A DNA stretch of 64,000 nt from Palsa-504 sp963753195. Lineage in GTDB: Bacteria > Actinomycetota > Actinomycetes > Streptosporangiales > Streptosporangiaceae. Position numbers and translations under genes: made by a program. The notes under the pieces are model-generated. The model was not told where the DNA came from and did no database searches. It worked only from the letters and a program-made list of their open reading frames with translations. This document shows positions 32,474 through 41,373 of the stretch, one piece after another; positions within the stretch are counted from its first letter, which is position 1, and every line of letters starts with the position of its first letter. The DNA is taken from positions 1,116,001-1,180,000 of the forward strand of contig CAVWBH010000009.1 of NCBI GenBank assembly GCA_963753195.1, read 5' to 3'.

Positions 32474-33592
32474 CTAGCGCGCAGCCGCGGAAACGCGGGC
32501 GGGAGCCACGGCCGGGGCCGGGGCGGACGTAGCGCTGATGGTCGCGCTGCCGAGGACCTGATCGCGGTCGTACAGGACGGCGGCCTGGCCCTTGGCCACG
32601 CCGCGCGCGGGGTGGTGCAGGAGGATGCGCAGCGCGCCGTCCGCCAGCCAGGCCGTGCAGGGGTGTACCTCGCCGTGGGCCCGGAGCTGAACCAGGCAGT
32701 CCCGCGGCTCGGCCAGCGGGGCACAGCCGGTCCAGACCGGCCGGGTGGCGGTGATCTCGGTGACGTCCAGGCCCTCGGCGGGGCCGACGGTCACCGTCCT
32801 GGTCACCGGCTCGATGTCCAGCACATAACGGGGCCGCCCGTCGTCGGCCGGGTGTCCGACACGCAGCCCACGGCGCTGGCCGACGGTGAAGGCGTAGGCG
32901 CCGTCGTGCTCGCCGAGGACGGCGCCGGACTGGTCAACGATCTGGCCCGGGGCCTGGCCCAGGTGCCGGGCCAGGAAGCCCTTGGTGTCACCGTCGGCGA
33001 TGAAGCACACGTCGTGGCTGTCCGGCTTGTCCGCCACGGCCAGCCCGCGGCGGGCGGCCTCGGCCCGGACCTGGGCCTTGGGCGTGTCGCCGAGCGGGAA
33101 CATGGCCCGGCTGAGCTGCCCGGAGGTCAGCACGGCCAGCACGTAGGACTGGTCCTTGCCGGGGTCCGCGGCCCGGTACAGCCGGCCATCGAGGATCCGG
33201 GCGTAGTGGCCAGTGCACACGGCGTCGAAGCCGAGCGCCAGCGCCCGGTCGAGGACCGCGGCGAACTTGATCTTCTCGTTGCAGCGCAGGCACGGGTTCG
33301 GGGTCCGGCCCGCGGCGTACTCCCCGACGAAATCCTCGACCACGTCACGGTGGAAGCGTTCGGCCATATCCCAGACGTAGAACGGTATGCCGATCACGTC
33401 GGCGGCTCGCCGCGCGTCCCGGGCGTCCTCCAGCGTGCAGCAGCCGCGGGCGCCGGTCCGGTAGGACTTCGGGTTGGCGGACAGCGCCAGATGGACGCCG
33501 GTCACGTCATGACCCGCGTCCGCCGCACGAGCCGCGGCGGTCGCCGAGTCCACTCCGCCCGACATCGCCGCGAGCACCTTCAGTCCGCTCAT
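32474..33592 (-). CDS. mnmA: tRNA-specific 2-thiouridylase
   Basis: 372 residues. MnmA adenylates U34 of tRNA Lys/Glu/Gln and inserts sulfur. The PP-loop SGGVDS is at residues 11-16. The two catalytic Cys lie in NPCLRCNEKIKF and SHDVCFIADGD. The C-terminal beta-barrel (GQRRGLRVG, RYVLDIEPVTRTVTVG) is complete. It lies in the same region and strand as the IscS-type desulfurase, which would donate the persulfide; in actinobacteria the two genes are often neighbours. Here a CoA-transferase/hydratase pair is inserted between them. Confidence 0.95.
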   Translation of the reverse strand: MSGLKVLAAMSGGVDSATAAARAADAGHDVTGVHLALSANPKSYRTGARGCCTLEDARDARRAADVIGIPFYVWDMAERFHRDVVEDFVGEYAAGRTPNPCLRCNEKIKFAAVLDRALALGFDAVCTGHYARILDGRLYRAADPGKDQSYVLAVLTSGQLSRAMFPLGDTPKAQVRAEAARRGLAVADKPDSHDVCFIADGDTKGFLARHLGQAPGQIVDQSGAVLGEHDGAYAFTVGQRRGLRVGHPADDGRPRYVLDIEPVTRTVTVGPAEGLDVTEITATRPVWTGCAPLAEPRDCLVQLRAHGEVHPCTAWLADGALRILLHHPARGVAKGQAAVLYDRDQVLGSATISATSAPAPAVAPARVSAAAR

Positions 33593-33670
33593 CGCCCTCC
33601 AGGCTACGCGCCGCCAGCCACCATACCCGCCGCGGGGGAAGCGGCGTGGGCGTGCGGGAGGTCAGCCCCG

Positions 33671-34507
33671 TCAGGCCTGGCCGTCCTGCTCGGCTTTGCG
33701 CGCCTCGTAGTGCTCGAAGGCTTTCTGGACCATGGGCCGGCGCCGGCCGTCGGGGACCCGCAACGCGTAGTCCGGGTCGGCCTCGCCCGCGGAGGACATC
33801 AGGTGCATCAGGTGCGCGGCGGTGATGTGCGCCTGGAAGCCCTGGGCGTCCTGCATCTGGTTGACGGCCAGCTTGGTCATCCGGAGCTGGAACGGGTCAT
33901 TCTCGGCGATGCGGCGGGCGTAGGTCATCACCGCGTCATCCAGCCGGGCCCGCGGCACCACCCTGTTCACCAGGCCGAGCTTCTCGGCCTCGACGGCGTC
34001 GATGAACCGGCTCTCGTACAGCAGTTCCTTGGCCAGCCGCGGCGGCATGTCCCAGGGGATGGAGAAGTACTGGAAGTTCGCGCCGAGGAACATCGCGTCG
34101 TCGGCGGCGTAGATGATGTCCATCGCGGACGCCACCATCCAGCCGCCGAATATGCAGTAGCCCTGTACTCCGGCAATGGTCGGCATGGGCAGGTCGCGCC
34201 AGCGGAGCGTCTTGTTGACGAAGCTCTCGCGCGAATGGTGGAACCGGCCGCGCACACCCTCCTGCCGGGGCCGCCGCTCGCGGTCGGCCTTCTCCTCCGG
34301 CGTGCCGAGGTCGTGCCCGCCGGAGAAATGGTCGCCGTCGCCGAGCAGCACGACGACCCGCACGTCGGTGTCGTCGGCGGCGGCGGCGAAGGCGTGGTCA
34401 AGCTCCTCCAGCAGCCGCCGGCTCTGGGCGTTGCGGTACTGCGGCCGGCTGGTGATGATGCGCCGGACGTGGCCGTCGTCCTCGGTGCGGATGTCCTGGT
34501 AGTCCAT
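33671..34507 (-). CDS. Enoyl-CoA hydratase/isomerase family protein
   Basis: 278 residues of the crotonase fold. The oxyanion-hole segments are visible: RNAQSRRLLEELDHA, DHFSGGHDLGTPEE (where the usual A/G-G-x-D-L occurs as GGHDL) and IAGVQGYCIFGGWMVASAMDIIYAA. The C-terminus is family-typical (LGLVNRVVPRARLDDAVMTYARRIA). It is coupled to the upstream double CaiB CoA-transferase by TGATG, so the two probably act in one pathway: CoA activation of an acid followed by hydration or isomerisation. The substrate is not deducible. Confidence 0.88.
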   Translation of the reverse strand: MDYQDIRTEDDGHVRRIITSRPQYRNAQSRRLLEELDHAFAAAADDTDVRVVVLLGDGDHFSGGHDLGTPEEKADRERRPRQEGVRGRFHHSRESFVNKTLRWRDLPMPTIAGVQGYCIFGGWMVASAMDIIYAADDAMFLGANFQYFSIPWDMPPRLAKELLYESRFIDAVEAEKLGLVNRVVPRARLDDAVMTYARRIAENDPFQLRMTKLAVNQMQDAQGFQAHITAAHLMHLMSSAGEADPDYALRVPDGRRRPMVQKAFEHYEARKAEQDGQA

Positions 34508-36936
34508 CAGTTCTCCTTGACCGGGCCGCGGCCGGTGATCCCGGCCGCGGCGAGGGCCGCGTACGTCTGCTCGTCGAGCCCGAGTTCGGCCTGCAGCACC
34601 TCCAGTGAGTGCTCGCCGTGCAGCGGCGCTGGTCCCCACGGCGGCAGCGGCGTGTTCGCCATCCGCAGCGGCAGTCCCGCCTGGATGGCCGCCCCGGCGA
34701 GGGAATGCGTGACGGTGCGCAGCACGCCCCGGGCGGCCAGGCCGGGATCGGCCAGCACCTCGCCGACGTCCAGCACCGGGGCCGCGATGACGCCCGCCGC
34801 GATCAGGGCTCCGGCCAGCTCGCGCTTGTCACGCCCGGCCGTACGCCGGCCGATCGCCGCCTCGAGGTCGCTCTCGCCGGCCAGGCGGCCCGCCGCCGTG
34901 GTGTACTGCTCGCCGGCCAACTCGCGGCCGCCCAGCACCCGGGCGGCGGCGGCCCAGGCGGCATCATCCGGCGCGGCCAGGGCCACCCACTGGTCCTCGC
35001 CTGCGCAGCGGAAGACGCCGTGCGGCGCGTACGCGGGGTGCCGGTTACCCCGGCGGGCCGGCGGGACGCCGGTGCCGGCGTAGCGCATCCACTCGTCGCC
35101 GATGAACGTCGCGCAGGCTTCCTGCATTGACAGGTCCACGTACTGTCCCTCGCCGGTACGGCGGCGATGAGCCAGGGCGGTGACCACGGCCCCGAGTCCG
35201 TACAGCCCGGCGACGGGATCGGGATACATGTGGCCCGAGTTGAGCGGGGGCCCGCCGACGTAGCCCAGCACCGCCGACATGCCCGACGACGGCTCGATCG
35301 TCCCGCCGATGCCGGGCACCGGGGACCACGGGCCGGTCGCACCGTAGGCCGACATGCTCACCAGCACGATGTCCTCGCGCAGCTGGCGCAGGTCGGGGTA
35401 GGCGATGCCGAGGTTCCCGAGCACCCGGGGGGAGAAGTTCTCGGCGACGAAGTCGAAGCGCGGCACCAGCCGGCGGAACAAGTCGACGCCCTCCGGCGCG
35501 GCGAGGTCGAGGGTGATCGATCGCTTGCTCATGTTGACCGAGTTGAACAGCGGGTTCAGGTCCCAGGGACCGCCTGGTGTGCCGCGCTGGGCGAGCACCG
35601 CGGGCACCTGGCTGGTGCCGGAGCCGCGCCAGCTGTCCAGCCGGCTGCGCGCTTCCACCTGGACGATCTCCGCGCCGAGCAGGGCGAGCAGCTCGGTGGC
35701 GTAGGTGCCGGCCCACGCCTGGGTCAGCACCAGACCGCGGTAGCCGGACAACGGCCCGGCGGCCGGGGCCGCGGAGGACGGTGCTTTGGGGGACGGGGCC
35801 GCGGGGGGACGTGCCGCCGCCGGGGCAGGCCGGCCGAGCCCGAGCCCGGTGCCGGTGAACCGGCGGGCCGCCTCGGCGCGGTCACCGGCCGGCGCCGGGC
35901 GGGCCAGGCGCCAGCGGGTGCGGCCGTACCGTACGGGCGGCCCCGGCTGGCGGGGGCGGTCTGCGGCCTCATCCGGTGCGCGGAAGAATTCTCGGGCCAC
36001 GAGCTGCGGGTTCTGCTCGAGGTCCGCCATGTCCAGCACCGGCCCAGCGATGACCCGGCGCGCGGCCAGGGCATCGAAAAGGTCCTTCCGCTTCCACCCG
36101 AGCATCGCCTGCTGGACCCGCTGGGCCCACTGGTCCTTCCGTTCGGCGCGTGAGGCCGCGCTCTGCAGCTCGGGCACCTCGGCGAGATCGTCGAGCCCGA
36201 GGATGCGCATGGCGCTTTGCCAGAAGTGCGGGCGGCTCAGGGTCAGCGCGAAGTACCCGTCGGCGACCGGAACCGGTCCGGCGGTGATGTCGGCGAGCTC
36301 CCGGCGGCGCTCGGGCGCGCCGGTGTACTGCTGGCGCAGGAACGCCGGGGACAGGGTGGAGCAGAGCACGTCCCGCTCGGCGATGTCGAGCAGTTCGCCG
36401 GCCGGCGCGCCGAGCAGGGCCGCGATGACGGCCGCCCAGGCCAACGTGCCGGCCTGGAACGACGCGTTGTACCCGGGGCCCTTCAGCGGTGCGAGTGCGG
36501 CCAGCCCGTTCACGCTGGCCCACCCGCTCGTCGCGTAGGCGGTCAGGTCGTTGCCGGGATGGCCGGCCAGCGCGCCGTCGCGCCCGTACGCGGTGATGCA
36601 CGCGATCAGCGCGGTGCCCGAGAGCTCGCGCAGCGCGGCCACGCTGGTCTGCGGTGACGACTCGCTGGTCAGGATCACCTCGGCCGCGGCGGCCAGGCGC
36701 AGGGCCGAGGGCAGGTCGGTGCGGCGGCGGTTGGCCAGGAAGTAGTCCGCGGCGGGCGGGTCGCGCCGCAGCGGGTGACCTTCGGCCGGCTCGGCGCCGA
36801 TCACGTCCGCGCCGAGATCGGCCAGCAGCCGGCCGCACCAGGCGGTCGAGGGGCGGTCGCCGACGTCGAGCACCCTGAGTCCGTCCAATGTCGCCGCGCC
36901 GCCGGCGGTCGCGCCTGTGTCACCTATCATCGCCAT
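34507..36936 (-). CDS. Tandem two-domain CaiB/BaiF (class III) CoA-transferase
   Basis: 809 residues made of two complete family III CoA-transferase domains joined by an Ala/Pro-rich linker at about residues 365-395. Domain 1 (about 15-350) has VLDVGDRPSTAWCGRLLADLGADVI and the catalytic-Asp region GELLDIAERD. Domain 2 (about 398-800) has LVLTQAWAGTYATELLALLGAEIVQVE-type sequence, NMSKRSITLDL, the ENFSPRVL segment and GQYVDLSMQEACA with the catalytic Asp. These enzymes move CoA between acids via a mixed anhydride on Asp. Both Asp are retained, so the two sites may both be active or form an intramolecular interlocked dimer. Its partner hydratase is coupled downstream. Confidence 0.88.
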   Translation of the reverse strand: MAMIGDTGATAGGAATLDGLRVLDVGDRPSTAWCGRLLADLGADVIGAEPAEGHPLRRDPPAADYFLANRRRTDLPSALRLAAAAEVILTSESSPQTSVAALRELSGTALIACITAYGRDGALAGHPGNDLTAYATSGWASVNGLAALAPLKGPGYNASFQAGTLAWAAVIAALLGAPAGELLDIAERDVLCSTLSPAFLRQQYTGAPERRRELADITAGPVPVADGYFALTLSRPHFWQSAMRILGLDDLAEVPELQSAASRAERKDQWAQRVQQAMLGWKRKDLFDALAARRVIAGPVLDMADLEQNPQLVAREFFRAPDEAADRPRQPGPPVRYGRTRWRLARPAPAGDRAEAARRFTGTGLGLGRPAPAAARPPAAPSPKAPSSAAPAAGPLSGYRGLVLTQAWAGTYATELLALLGAEIVQVEARSRLDSWRGSGTSQVPAVLAQRGTPGGPWDLNPLFNSVNMSKRSITLDLAAPEGVDLFRRLVPRFDFVAENFSPRVLGNLGIAYPDLRQLREDIVLVSMSAYGATGPWSPVPGIGGTIEPSSGMSAVLGYVGGPPLNSGHMYPDPVAGLYGLGAVVTALAHRRRTGEGQYVDLSMQEACATFIGDEWMRYAGTGVPPARRGNRHPAYAPHGVFRCAGEDQWVALAAPDDAAWAAAARVLGGRELAGEQYTTAAGRLAGESDLEAAIGRRTAGRDKRELAGALIAAGVIAAPVLDVGEVLADPGLAARGVLRTVTHSLAGAAIQAGLPLRMANTPLPPWGPAPLHGEHSLEVLQAELGLDEQTYAALAAAGITGRGPVKEN

Positions 36937-37040
36937 CGGCCTCCCAGCTCCGATCGTCTACTGGGGTGGGCTTTCCCGCAAGACGCAAGAAGGTGGCCCC
37001 GGCGCTTTCCCGGAGGCTCCCGGGCCCCGTGGTAGCGGGG

Positions 37041-38225
37041 CTAGCGGGCGGCGGCGCGGCGGGCGCGGTCGGTGACCTCGCCGATGACGGCGGCCAGGGC
37101 GTCGACGTCCTGCTGGCTGGAGGTGTGGCCCAGGGAGAAGCGCAGCGAGCCGCGGGCCCGGGAGTCGTCGGCGCCCATGGCCAGCAGCACGTGGCTGGGC
37201 TCGGCCACGCCGGCGGTGCACGCCGAGCCGGTCGAGCAGGCGATCCCGTTGGCGTCCAGCAGCATGAGCAGGGCGTCACCTTCGCAGCCGGGGAACGAGA
37301 AGTGCGCGTTGCCGGGCAGCCGGCCCGGGCCCGGGGCGGCCCCGTTGAGCACGGCGTCCGGGACGGCGGCCAGAACCTGGCGCACCAGGTCGTCGCGCAG
37401 CGCGGCCAGCCGCGCGGCCTCCTGCGCCCGACCGCGGGCGCAGGCCGCGGCGGCGACCGCGAACGCCCTGATCGCGGGCGTATCCAGCGTGCCGGAGCGG
37501 ATGTCACGTTCCTGCCCGCCGCCGTGCAGCACCGGCATGGGCTCGATGCCGCGGGCCAGGATCAGCGCCCCGACCCCGACCGGGCCGCCCAGCTTGTGCG
37601 CGGACACGGCCAGCGCGTCCGCGCCGCTGGCCGCGAAATCGACCGGCAGCTGCGCTGCGGCCTGGACGGCGTCGGTGTGGAACGGGATGCCGTACTCGTG
37701 CGCCACCGCGGCGAGCTCCGCGACGGGCTGCACCGTGCCTACTTCGTTGTTCGCCCACATCACGCTCACCACGGCCACCTGGCCGGCGGCGCGGGAGACG
37801 GCGGCCCGGAGCGCGTCCGGGCACACCGCGCCCTCGACGTCGACGCCGAGCCAGACCGGCTCGGCGCCCTGCGTCTCCTCCAGCCAGCGGACCGAGTCGA
37901 GGACCGCGTGGTGTTCCACGGAGGTGGTCAGGACCTGCCGCCGGGCGCCATCCTGGCGGGCCCAGTACAGGCCCTTGACGGCGAGGTTGTCCGCCTCGGT
38001 CCCGCCGCTGGTGAAGACCACCTCGCTCGGCCGGGCGCCGAACACCTCGGCCAGCTGCTCCCGGGACTCCTCCACTACCCGGCGGGCCCGCCTGCCCGCG
38101 GCGTGCAGCGACGAGGGGTTGCCGAGCCGGGCGAGCTCCTCGGTCATCGCGGTGATGGCCTCGGGCCGCATGGGCGTCGTCGCGGCGTGATCCAGGTAGG
38201 TGGATCGGATGGTCTGCGAACTCAT
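37041..38225 (-). CDS. Cysteine desulfurase (IscS/NifS type)
   Basis: 394 residues. A PLP enzyme that takes sulfur from cysteine for Fe-S clusters and tRNA thiolation. Motifs: TYLDHAATTPMRPEA, TSGGTEADNLAV, SVEHHAVLDS, FHTDAVQAA, the PLP-Lys in AVSAHKLGGPVG, and the sulfur-carrying Cys in ACSTGSACTAG, whose loop is the long class I type. The ATG at 38225 directly precedes the conserved start (SSQTIRSTYLDHAATTP). It probably supplies MnmA. Monocistronic, with divergent ugd across 202 bp. Confidence 0.94.
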   Translation of the reverse strand: MSSQTIRSTYLDHAATTPMRPEAITAMTEELARLGNPSSLHAAGRRARRVVEESREQLAEVFGARPSEVVFTSGGTEADNLAVKGLYWARQDGARRQVLTTSVEHHAVLDSVRWLEETQGAEPVWLGVDVEGAVCPDALRAAVSRAAGQVAVVSVMWANNEVGTVQPVAELAAVAHEYGIPFHTDAVQAAAQLPVDFAASGADALAVSAHKLGGPVGVGALILARGIEPMPVLHGGGQERDIRSGTLDTPAIRAFAVAAAACARGRAQEAARLAALRDDLVRQVLAAVPDAVLNGAAPGPGRLPGNAHFSFPGCEGDALLMLLDANGIACSTGSACTAGVAEPSHVLLAMGADDSRARGSLRFSLGHTSSQQDVDALAAVIGEVTDRARRAAAR

Positions 38226-38301
38226 AACGGCGTACAGCCTAGCTGGGGGCGGATACAGATGTAACGGGCGAAGGTGGCCCGGCATGGGTAAACGACCTCA
38301 A

Positions 38302-38316
38302 CGCTACCTGGTAGCG
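38302..38316. promoter_or_regulatory. 15-bp palindrome in the desulfurase/ugd divergent region
   Basis: CGCTACC-T-GGTAGCG, a perfect 7+1+7 inverted repeat, 111 bp before the ugd start. Candidate operator. Confidence 0.4.
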
Positions 38317-38320
38317 GCAG

Positions 38321-38348
38321 GCTTGCGGTTGTTCGCCCAACCGCAAGC
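38321..38348. promoter_or_regulatory. 11-bp-stem hairpin in the ugd leader region
   Basis: GCTTGCGGTTG (38321-38331) pairs with CAACCGCAAGC (38338-38348) around a 6-nt TTCGCC loop, only 4 bp from the preceding palindrome. It may be an operator or an mRNA structure. Confidence 0.4.
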
Positions 38349-38427
38349 GGGCCGCAACCCGGACGTCGGCGCCGGGAGACGCCCGGATCAGTATCGTGGA
38401 TGAACGCACGTCGGGAGGAGTGATCAG

Positions 38428-40338
38428 TTGCCTCGGGTCACCATCATCGGGACCGGGTACCTAGGGCTCACGCACGCCGTCTGCCTGGCGGATCTCGGGC
38501 ATGACGTGCTGGCCATCGACGTCGACGAGGAGAAGCTCGCACGGGCCGCGAGCGGCGAGGCTCCGTTCTTCGAACCCGGCCTGGAACCCTTGCTGCGCAA
38601 GAACCTCGATGCCGGCCGGCTCCGCTTCACCACGTCGTTCGCCGAGATAGGAGCGTTCGGCGAGGTCCATTTCCTGTGCGTGGGGACACCCGAGGGCGAG
38701 GCAGGCCAGGCGGACCTGAGCTACGTCCACGCGGCGGCTGACGCGCTGGCCCCGCACCTGGCCGCGGAGTGCCTGATCGCCGGCAAGTCGACCGTCCCGG
38801 TCGGCACCGCCCGGCAGCTGATCAACCGGATCCGGGCCATCGCCCCGGCCGGGGAGCGGGTCGACCTGGCCTGGAACCCGGAGTTCCTGCGGGAGGGCTT
38901 CGCGGTCCAGGACAGCCTCGTCCCGGACCGCATCGTGGCGGGCGTCACGTCCGGCCGGGCCGAGGAACTGCTCCGCGCGGTCTACGCCAGGCCGCTGGCG
39001 GCGGGCGTCCCGCTGCTGGTGATGGACCTGGAGACGGCCGAACTGGTCAAGGTGGCGGCGAACGCGTTCCTGGCGACCAAGATCTCGTTCATCAACGCCA
39101 TGGCCGAGGTCTGCGAGGAGGCGGGCGCCGACGTGATCCCGCTCGCCGAGGCCCTCGGATATGACGCGCGGATCGGCCGGCGCTTCCTGTCGCCCGGCCT
39201 GGGCTTCGGCGGCGGCTGCCTGCCCAAGGACGTCCGCGCGTTCCGCGCCACCGCGGCCGCCCTCGGGGTCGGCTCGGTCGTCAGCCTGCTCAGCACGGTG
39301 GACGCCATCAACACCGGACGGCGGGACCGGGTGGCCACGCTGGCCCGGCAGGCCGCGGGCGGCACCCTGGCCGGCAAGCGGGTCGCCGTGCTGGGCGTGG
39401 CGTTCAAGCCCAACAGCGACGACGTCCGTGACTCCCCCAGCCTGGACGTGTGCGGCCGCCTGACCGCCGAGGGGGCGATCGTGTCCGTGCACGACCCGGT
39501 GGCGATGCCCAGCGCCGCGAAACGGCAGCCCGACCTGGTGTACGCGCCATCGGTCTTCGAGGCGGCCAAGGGGGCCGACCTGGTGCTGCATCTCACCGAG
39601 TGGTCTGACTACCAGGCCATCGACCCGGCGGCGCTCGCCCGCGCGGTGGCCCGCCGGGTGATCATCGACGCCCGGTGCGGCCTGGACGCCGACCTGTGGC
39701 GCGCCGCCGGCTGGTCGGTCCACGTCCTGGGCCGGCCGCAGGGGTCAGGGGGTACGGGGGCGGATAGCCCCCCGTGGCGGGGGTCTCCGGGGGTGTCCCC
39801 GGGAGAATTAGTGATAGAAGTGCCGGACGCCGGTGAAGTAGAGCGTGACGCCTGCGGCCTCGGCCGCGGTGACCGTCAGATTGTCGCGGATCGAGCCGCC
39901 CGGCTCGGCCACCGCCCGCACCCCGGCCCCGGCCAGGATCTCGAAGCCGTCCGGGAACGGGAAGTATGCGTCGCTGGCGGCCACCGAGCCCGCCGCCCGG
40001 TCCCCGGCCCGCAGCACGGCCAGGCGGGCGGAGTCCACCCGGTTGACCTGGCCCATGCCGATGCCGACCGAGGCGCCGCCGGAAGCGAGCAAGATGGCGT
40101 TCGATTTGACCGAACGGCACGCCTTCCACGCGAAGGCCAGATCGGCCAGCTGCGCCGGATCGGCCGGCGCCCCGGCCGTCAGCTGCCAGTTCGCCGGATC
40201 GTCCCCCGGCTCGGCGACCCGGTCCGCGGACTGCAGCAGCATCCCCCCGCTCACCGGCCGCAGCTCGGTGGCGGCGGCCGCGGGCGGGGGGCCGCACCGC
40301 AGCAGGCGGACGTTCTTGCTCGCGGACAGGATGCTTAG
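38428..40338 (+). CDS. UDP-glucose 6-dehydrogenase family protein with run-on C-terminus
   Basis: Oxidises UDP-glucose (or a related UDP sugar) to the uronic acid for envelope polysaccharides. The homologous part covers residues 1 to about 440: Rossmann TIIGTGYLGLTHAVCLADLGHDV-type start, GKSTVPVGT, NPEFLREGFAV, KVAANAFLATKISFINAMAE, the catalytic Cys in GFGGGCLPKDVRAF, and VLGVAFKPNSDDVRDSP. It starts at TTG 38428 after GGGAGGAG. Family members would stop near 39750, but this frame stays open to 40338, adding about 195 meaningless residues antisense to purH. A one-base change in the G-tract at 39741-39762 would expose the TAG at 39765. I think the native protein ends there. Confidence 0.85.
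   Translation: MPRVTIIGTGYLGLTHAVCLADLGHDVLAIDVDEEKLARAASGEAPFFEPGLEPLLRKNLDAGRLRFTTSFAEIGAFGEVHFLCVGTPEGEAGQADLSYVHAAADALAPHLAAECLIAGKSTVPVGTARQLINRIRAIAPAGERVDLAWNPEFLREGFAVQDSLVPDRIVAGVTSGRAEELLRAVYARPLAAGVPLLVMDLETAELVKVAANAFLATKISFINAMAEVCEEAGADVIPLAEALGYDARIGRRFLSPGLGFGGGCLPKDVRAFRATAAALGVGSVVSLLSTVDAINTGRRDRVATLARQAAGGTLAGKRVAVLGVAFKPNSDDVRDSPSLDVCGRLTAEGAIVSVHDPVAMPSAAKRQPDLVYAPSVFEAAKGADLVLHLTEWSDYQAIDPAALARAVARRVIIDARCGLDADLWRAAGWSVHVLGRPQGSGGTGADSPPWRGSPGVSPGELVIEVPDAGEVERDACGLGRGDRQIVADRAARLGHRPHPGPGQDLEAVREREVCVAGGHRARRPVPGPQHGQAGGVHPVDLAHADADRGAAGSEQDGVRFDRTARLPREGQIGQLRRIGRRPGRQLPVRRIVPRLGDPVRGLQQHPPAHRPQLGGGGRGRGAAPQQADVLARGQDA
39754..39803. terminator. Double hairpin between ugd and purH
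   Basis: ACGGGGGC...GCCCCCCGT (39754-39774) and CCGGGG-GTGT-CCCCGG (39787-39802) form two GC-rich stems immediately before the purH stop (39808). They are suited to bidirectional termination, and they support ugd having ended before this point. Confidence 0.55.
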
Positions 40339-41373
40339 CGCCTCGGTGTCGAAGCCGGGCGCGATGACCACCTCGGTGAACACCTCGGCGATCTGGCGGG
40401 CCAGCTCCGCGGTCACCGGCCCGTTGGCCGCGATCACGCCGCCGAACGCCGAGACCGGGTCGCAGGCGTGCGCCTTGGCGTGAGCGTCGGCCAGGTCGGC
40501 GCCGATGGCGATGCCGCACGGGTTGGAATGCTTGATGATGGCGACGCAGGGCTCGGTGAAGTCGTACGCGGCGCGGCGGGCGGCGTCCGCGTCCACGTAG
40601 TTGTTGTACGACATGGCCTTGCCGTGCAGGAGCTCGGCGGCGGCGATCCCGTCCCCGGCCCCGGCCCGGACGTACAGGGCCGCGCGCTGGTGCGGGTTCT
40701 CCCCGTAACGCAGCACATCGGCCCGCTGCCACAGGGCGCCGGTAACAGCGGGCCAGCCGCTGTCGCGGGCCATCTCGTCGGGTGCGTAGGCCGCGGCGAA
40801 CCAGGACGACACGGCGATGTCGTACGCGGCCGTGCGGGCGAACGCCTCGGCCGCCAGGGCGCGGCGCTGTTCCAGGGTGAACCCGCCCCCGGCCAGCGCG
40901 GCGAGCACGTCGGCGTACCGGGACGGGTCGGTGATGACCGCCACCGAGCCGTGGTTCTTCGCCGCCGCGCGGATCATGGCCGGGCCGCCGATGTCGATCT
41001 GCTCGACGCATTGCTCGGGTGAGGCACCGGACGCGACCGTGGCCTCGAATGGGTACAGGTTGGACACGAGGAGCTGGAACGGCTCAATGCCCAGCCCGGC
41101 CAGCTCCGCCGCGTGCCTGGGCTCAGCGGTGTCCGCGAGCAGGCCGGCGTGCACCCGGGGGTGCAGGGTCTTGACCCGGCCGTCCAGGCACTCGGGGAAG
41201 CCGGTGAGCTGCTCGACGGGGGTGACCGGCACCCCGGCGGCGGCGATCCTGGCCGCCGTGCTGCCGGTGGAGACGATCTCCGCTCCCGCCGCATACAGCC
41301 CGGACGCCAGCTCCTCAAGGCCGGCCTTGTCGTACACGCTGATCAGCGCCCGGCTGATCGGTATCCTGGTCAA
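39808..41373 (-). CDS. purH: Bifunctional AICAR transformylase/IMP cyclohydrolase
   Basis: 521 residues, catalysing the last two steps of IMP synthesis. The N-terminal IMP cyclohydrolase (MGS-like) domain has ALISVYDKAGLEEL, STGSTA and the FPECLDGRVKTLHPRVH segment. The C-terminal AICAR transformylase domain has KAMSYNNYVDADAA, KHSNPCGIA (Lys-His catalytic pair) and KSNAILLASGGASVGIGMGQ. Its ATG overlaps the purN stop by 4 nt, so the two folate-dependent transformylases are coupled. Confidence 0.97.
   Translation of the reverse strand: MTRIPISRALISVYDKAGLEELASGLYAAGAEIVSTGSTAARIAAAGVPVTPVEQLTGFPECLDGRVKTLHPRVHAGLLADTAEPRHAAELAGLGIEPFQLLVSNLYPFEATVASGASPEQCVEQIDIGGPAMIRAAAKNHGSVAVITDPSRYADVLAALAGGGFTLEQRRALAAEAFARTAAYDIAVSSWFAAAYAPDEMARDSGWPAVTGALWQRADVLRYGENPHQRAALYVRAGAGDGIAAAELLHGKAMSYNNYVDADAARRAAYDFTEPCVAIIKHSNPCGIAIGADLADAHAKAHACDPVSAFGGVIAANGPVTAELARQIAEVFTEVVIAPGFDTEALSILSASKNVRLLRCGPPPAAAATELRPVSGGMLLQSADRVAEPGDDPANWQLTAGAPADPAQLADLAFAWKACRSVKSNAILLASGGASVGIGMGQVNRVDSARLAVLRAGDRAAGSVAASDAYFPFPDGFEILAGAGVRAVAEPGGSIRDNLTVTAAEAAGVTLYFTGVRHFYH

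Noticed and set aside
32612..35083. An 823-codon plus-strand open frame across mnmA and the CoA-transferase region.
   Set aside because: Antisense shadow of three recognised genes; composition is non-protein-like.
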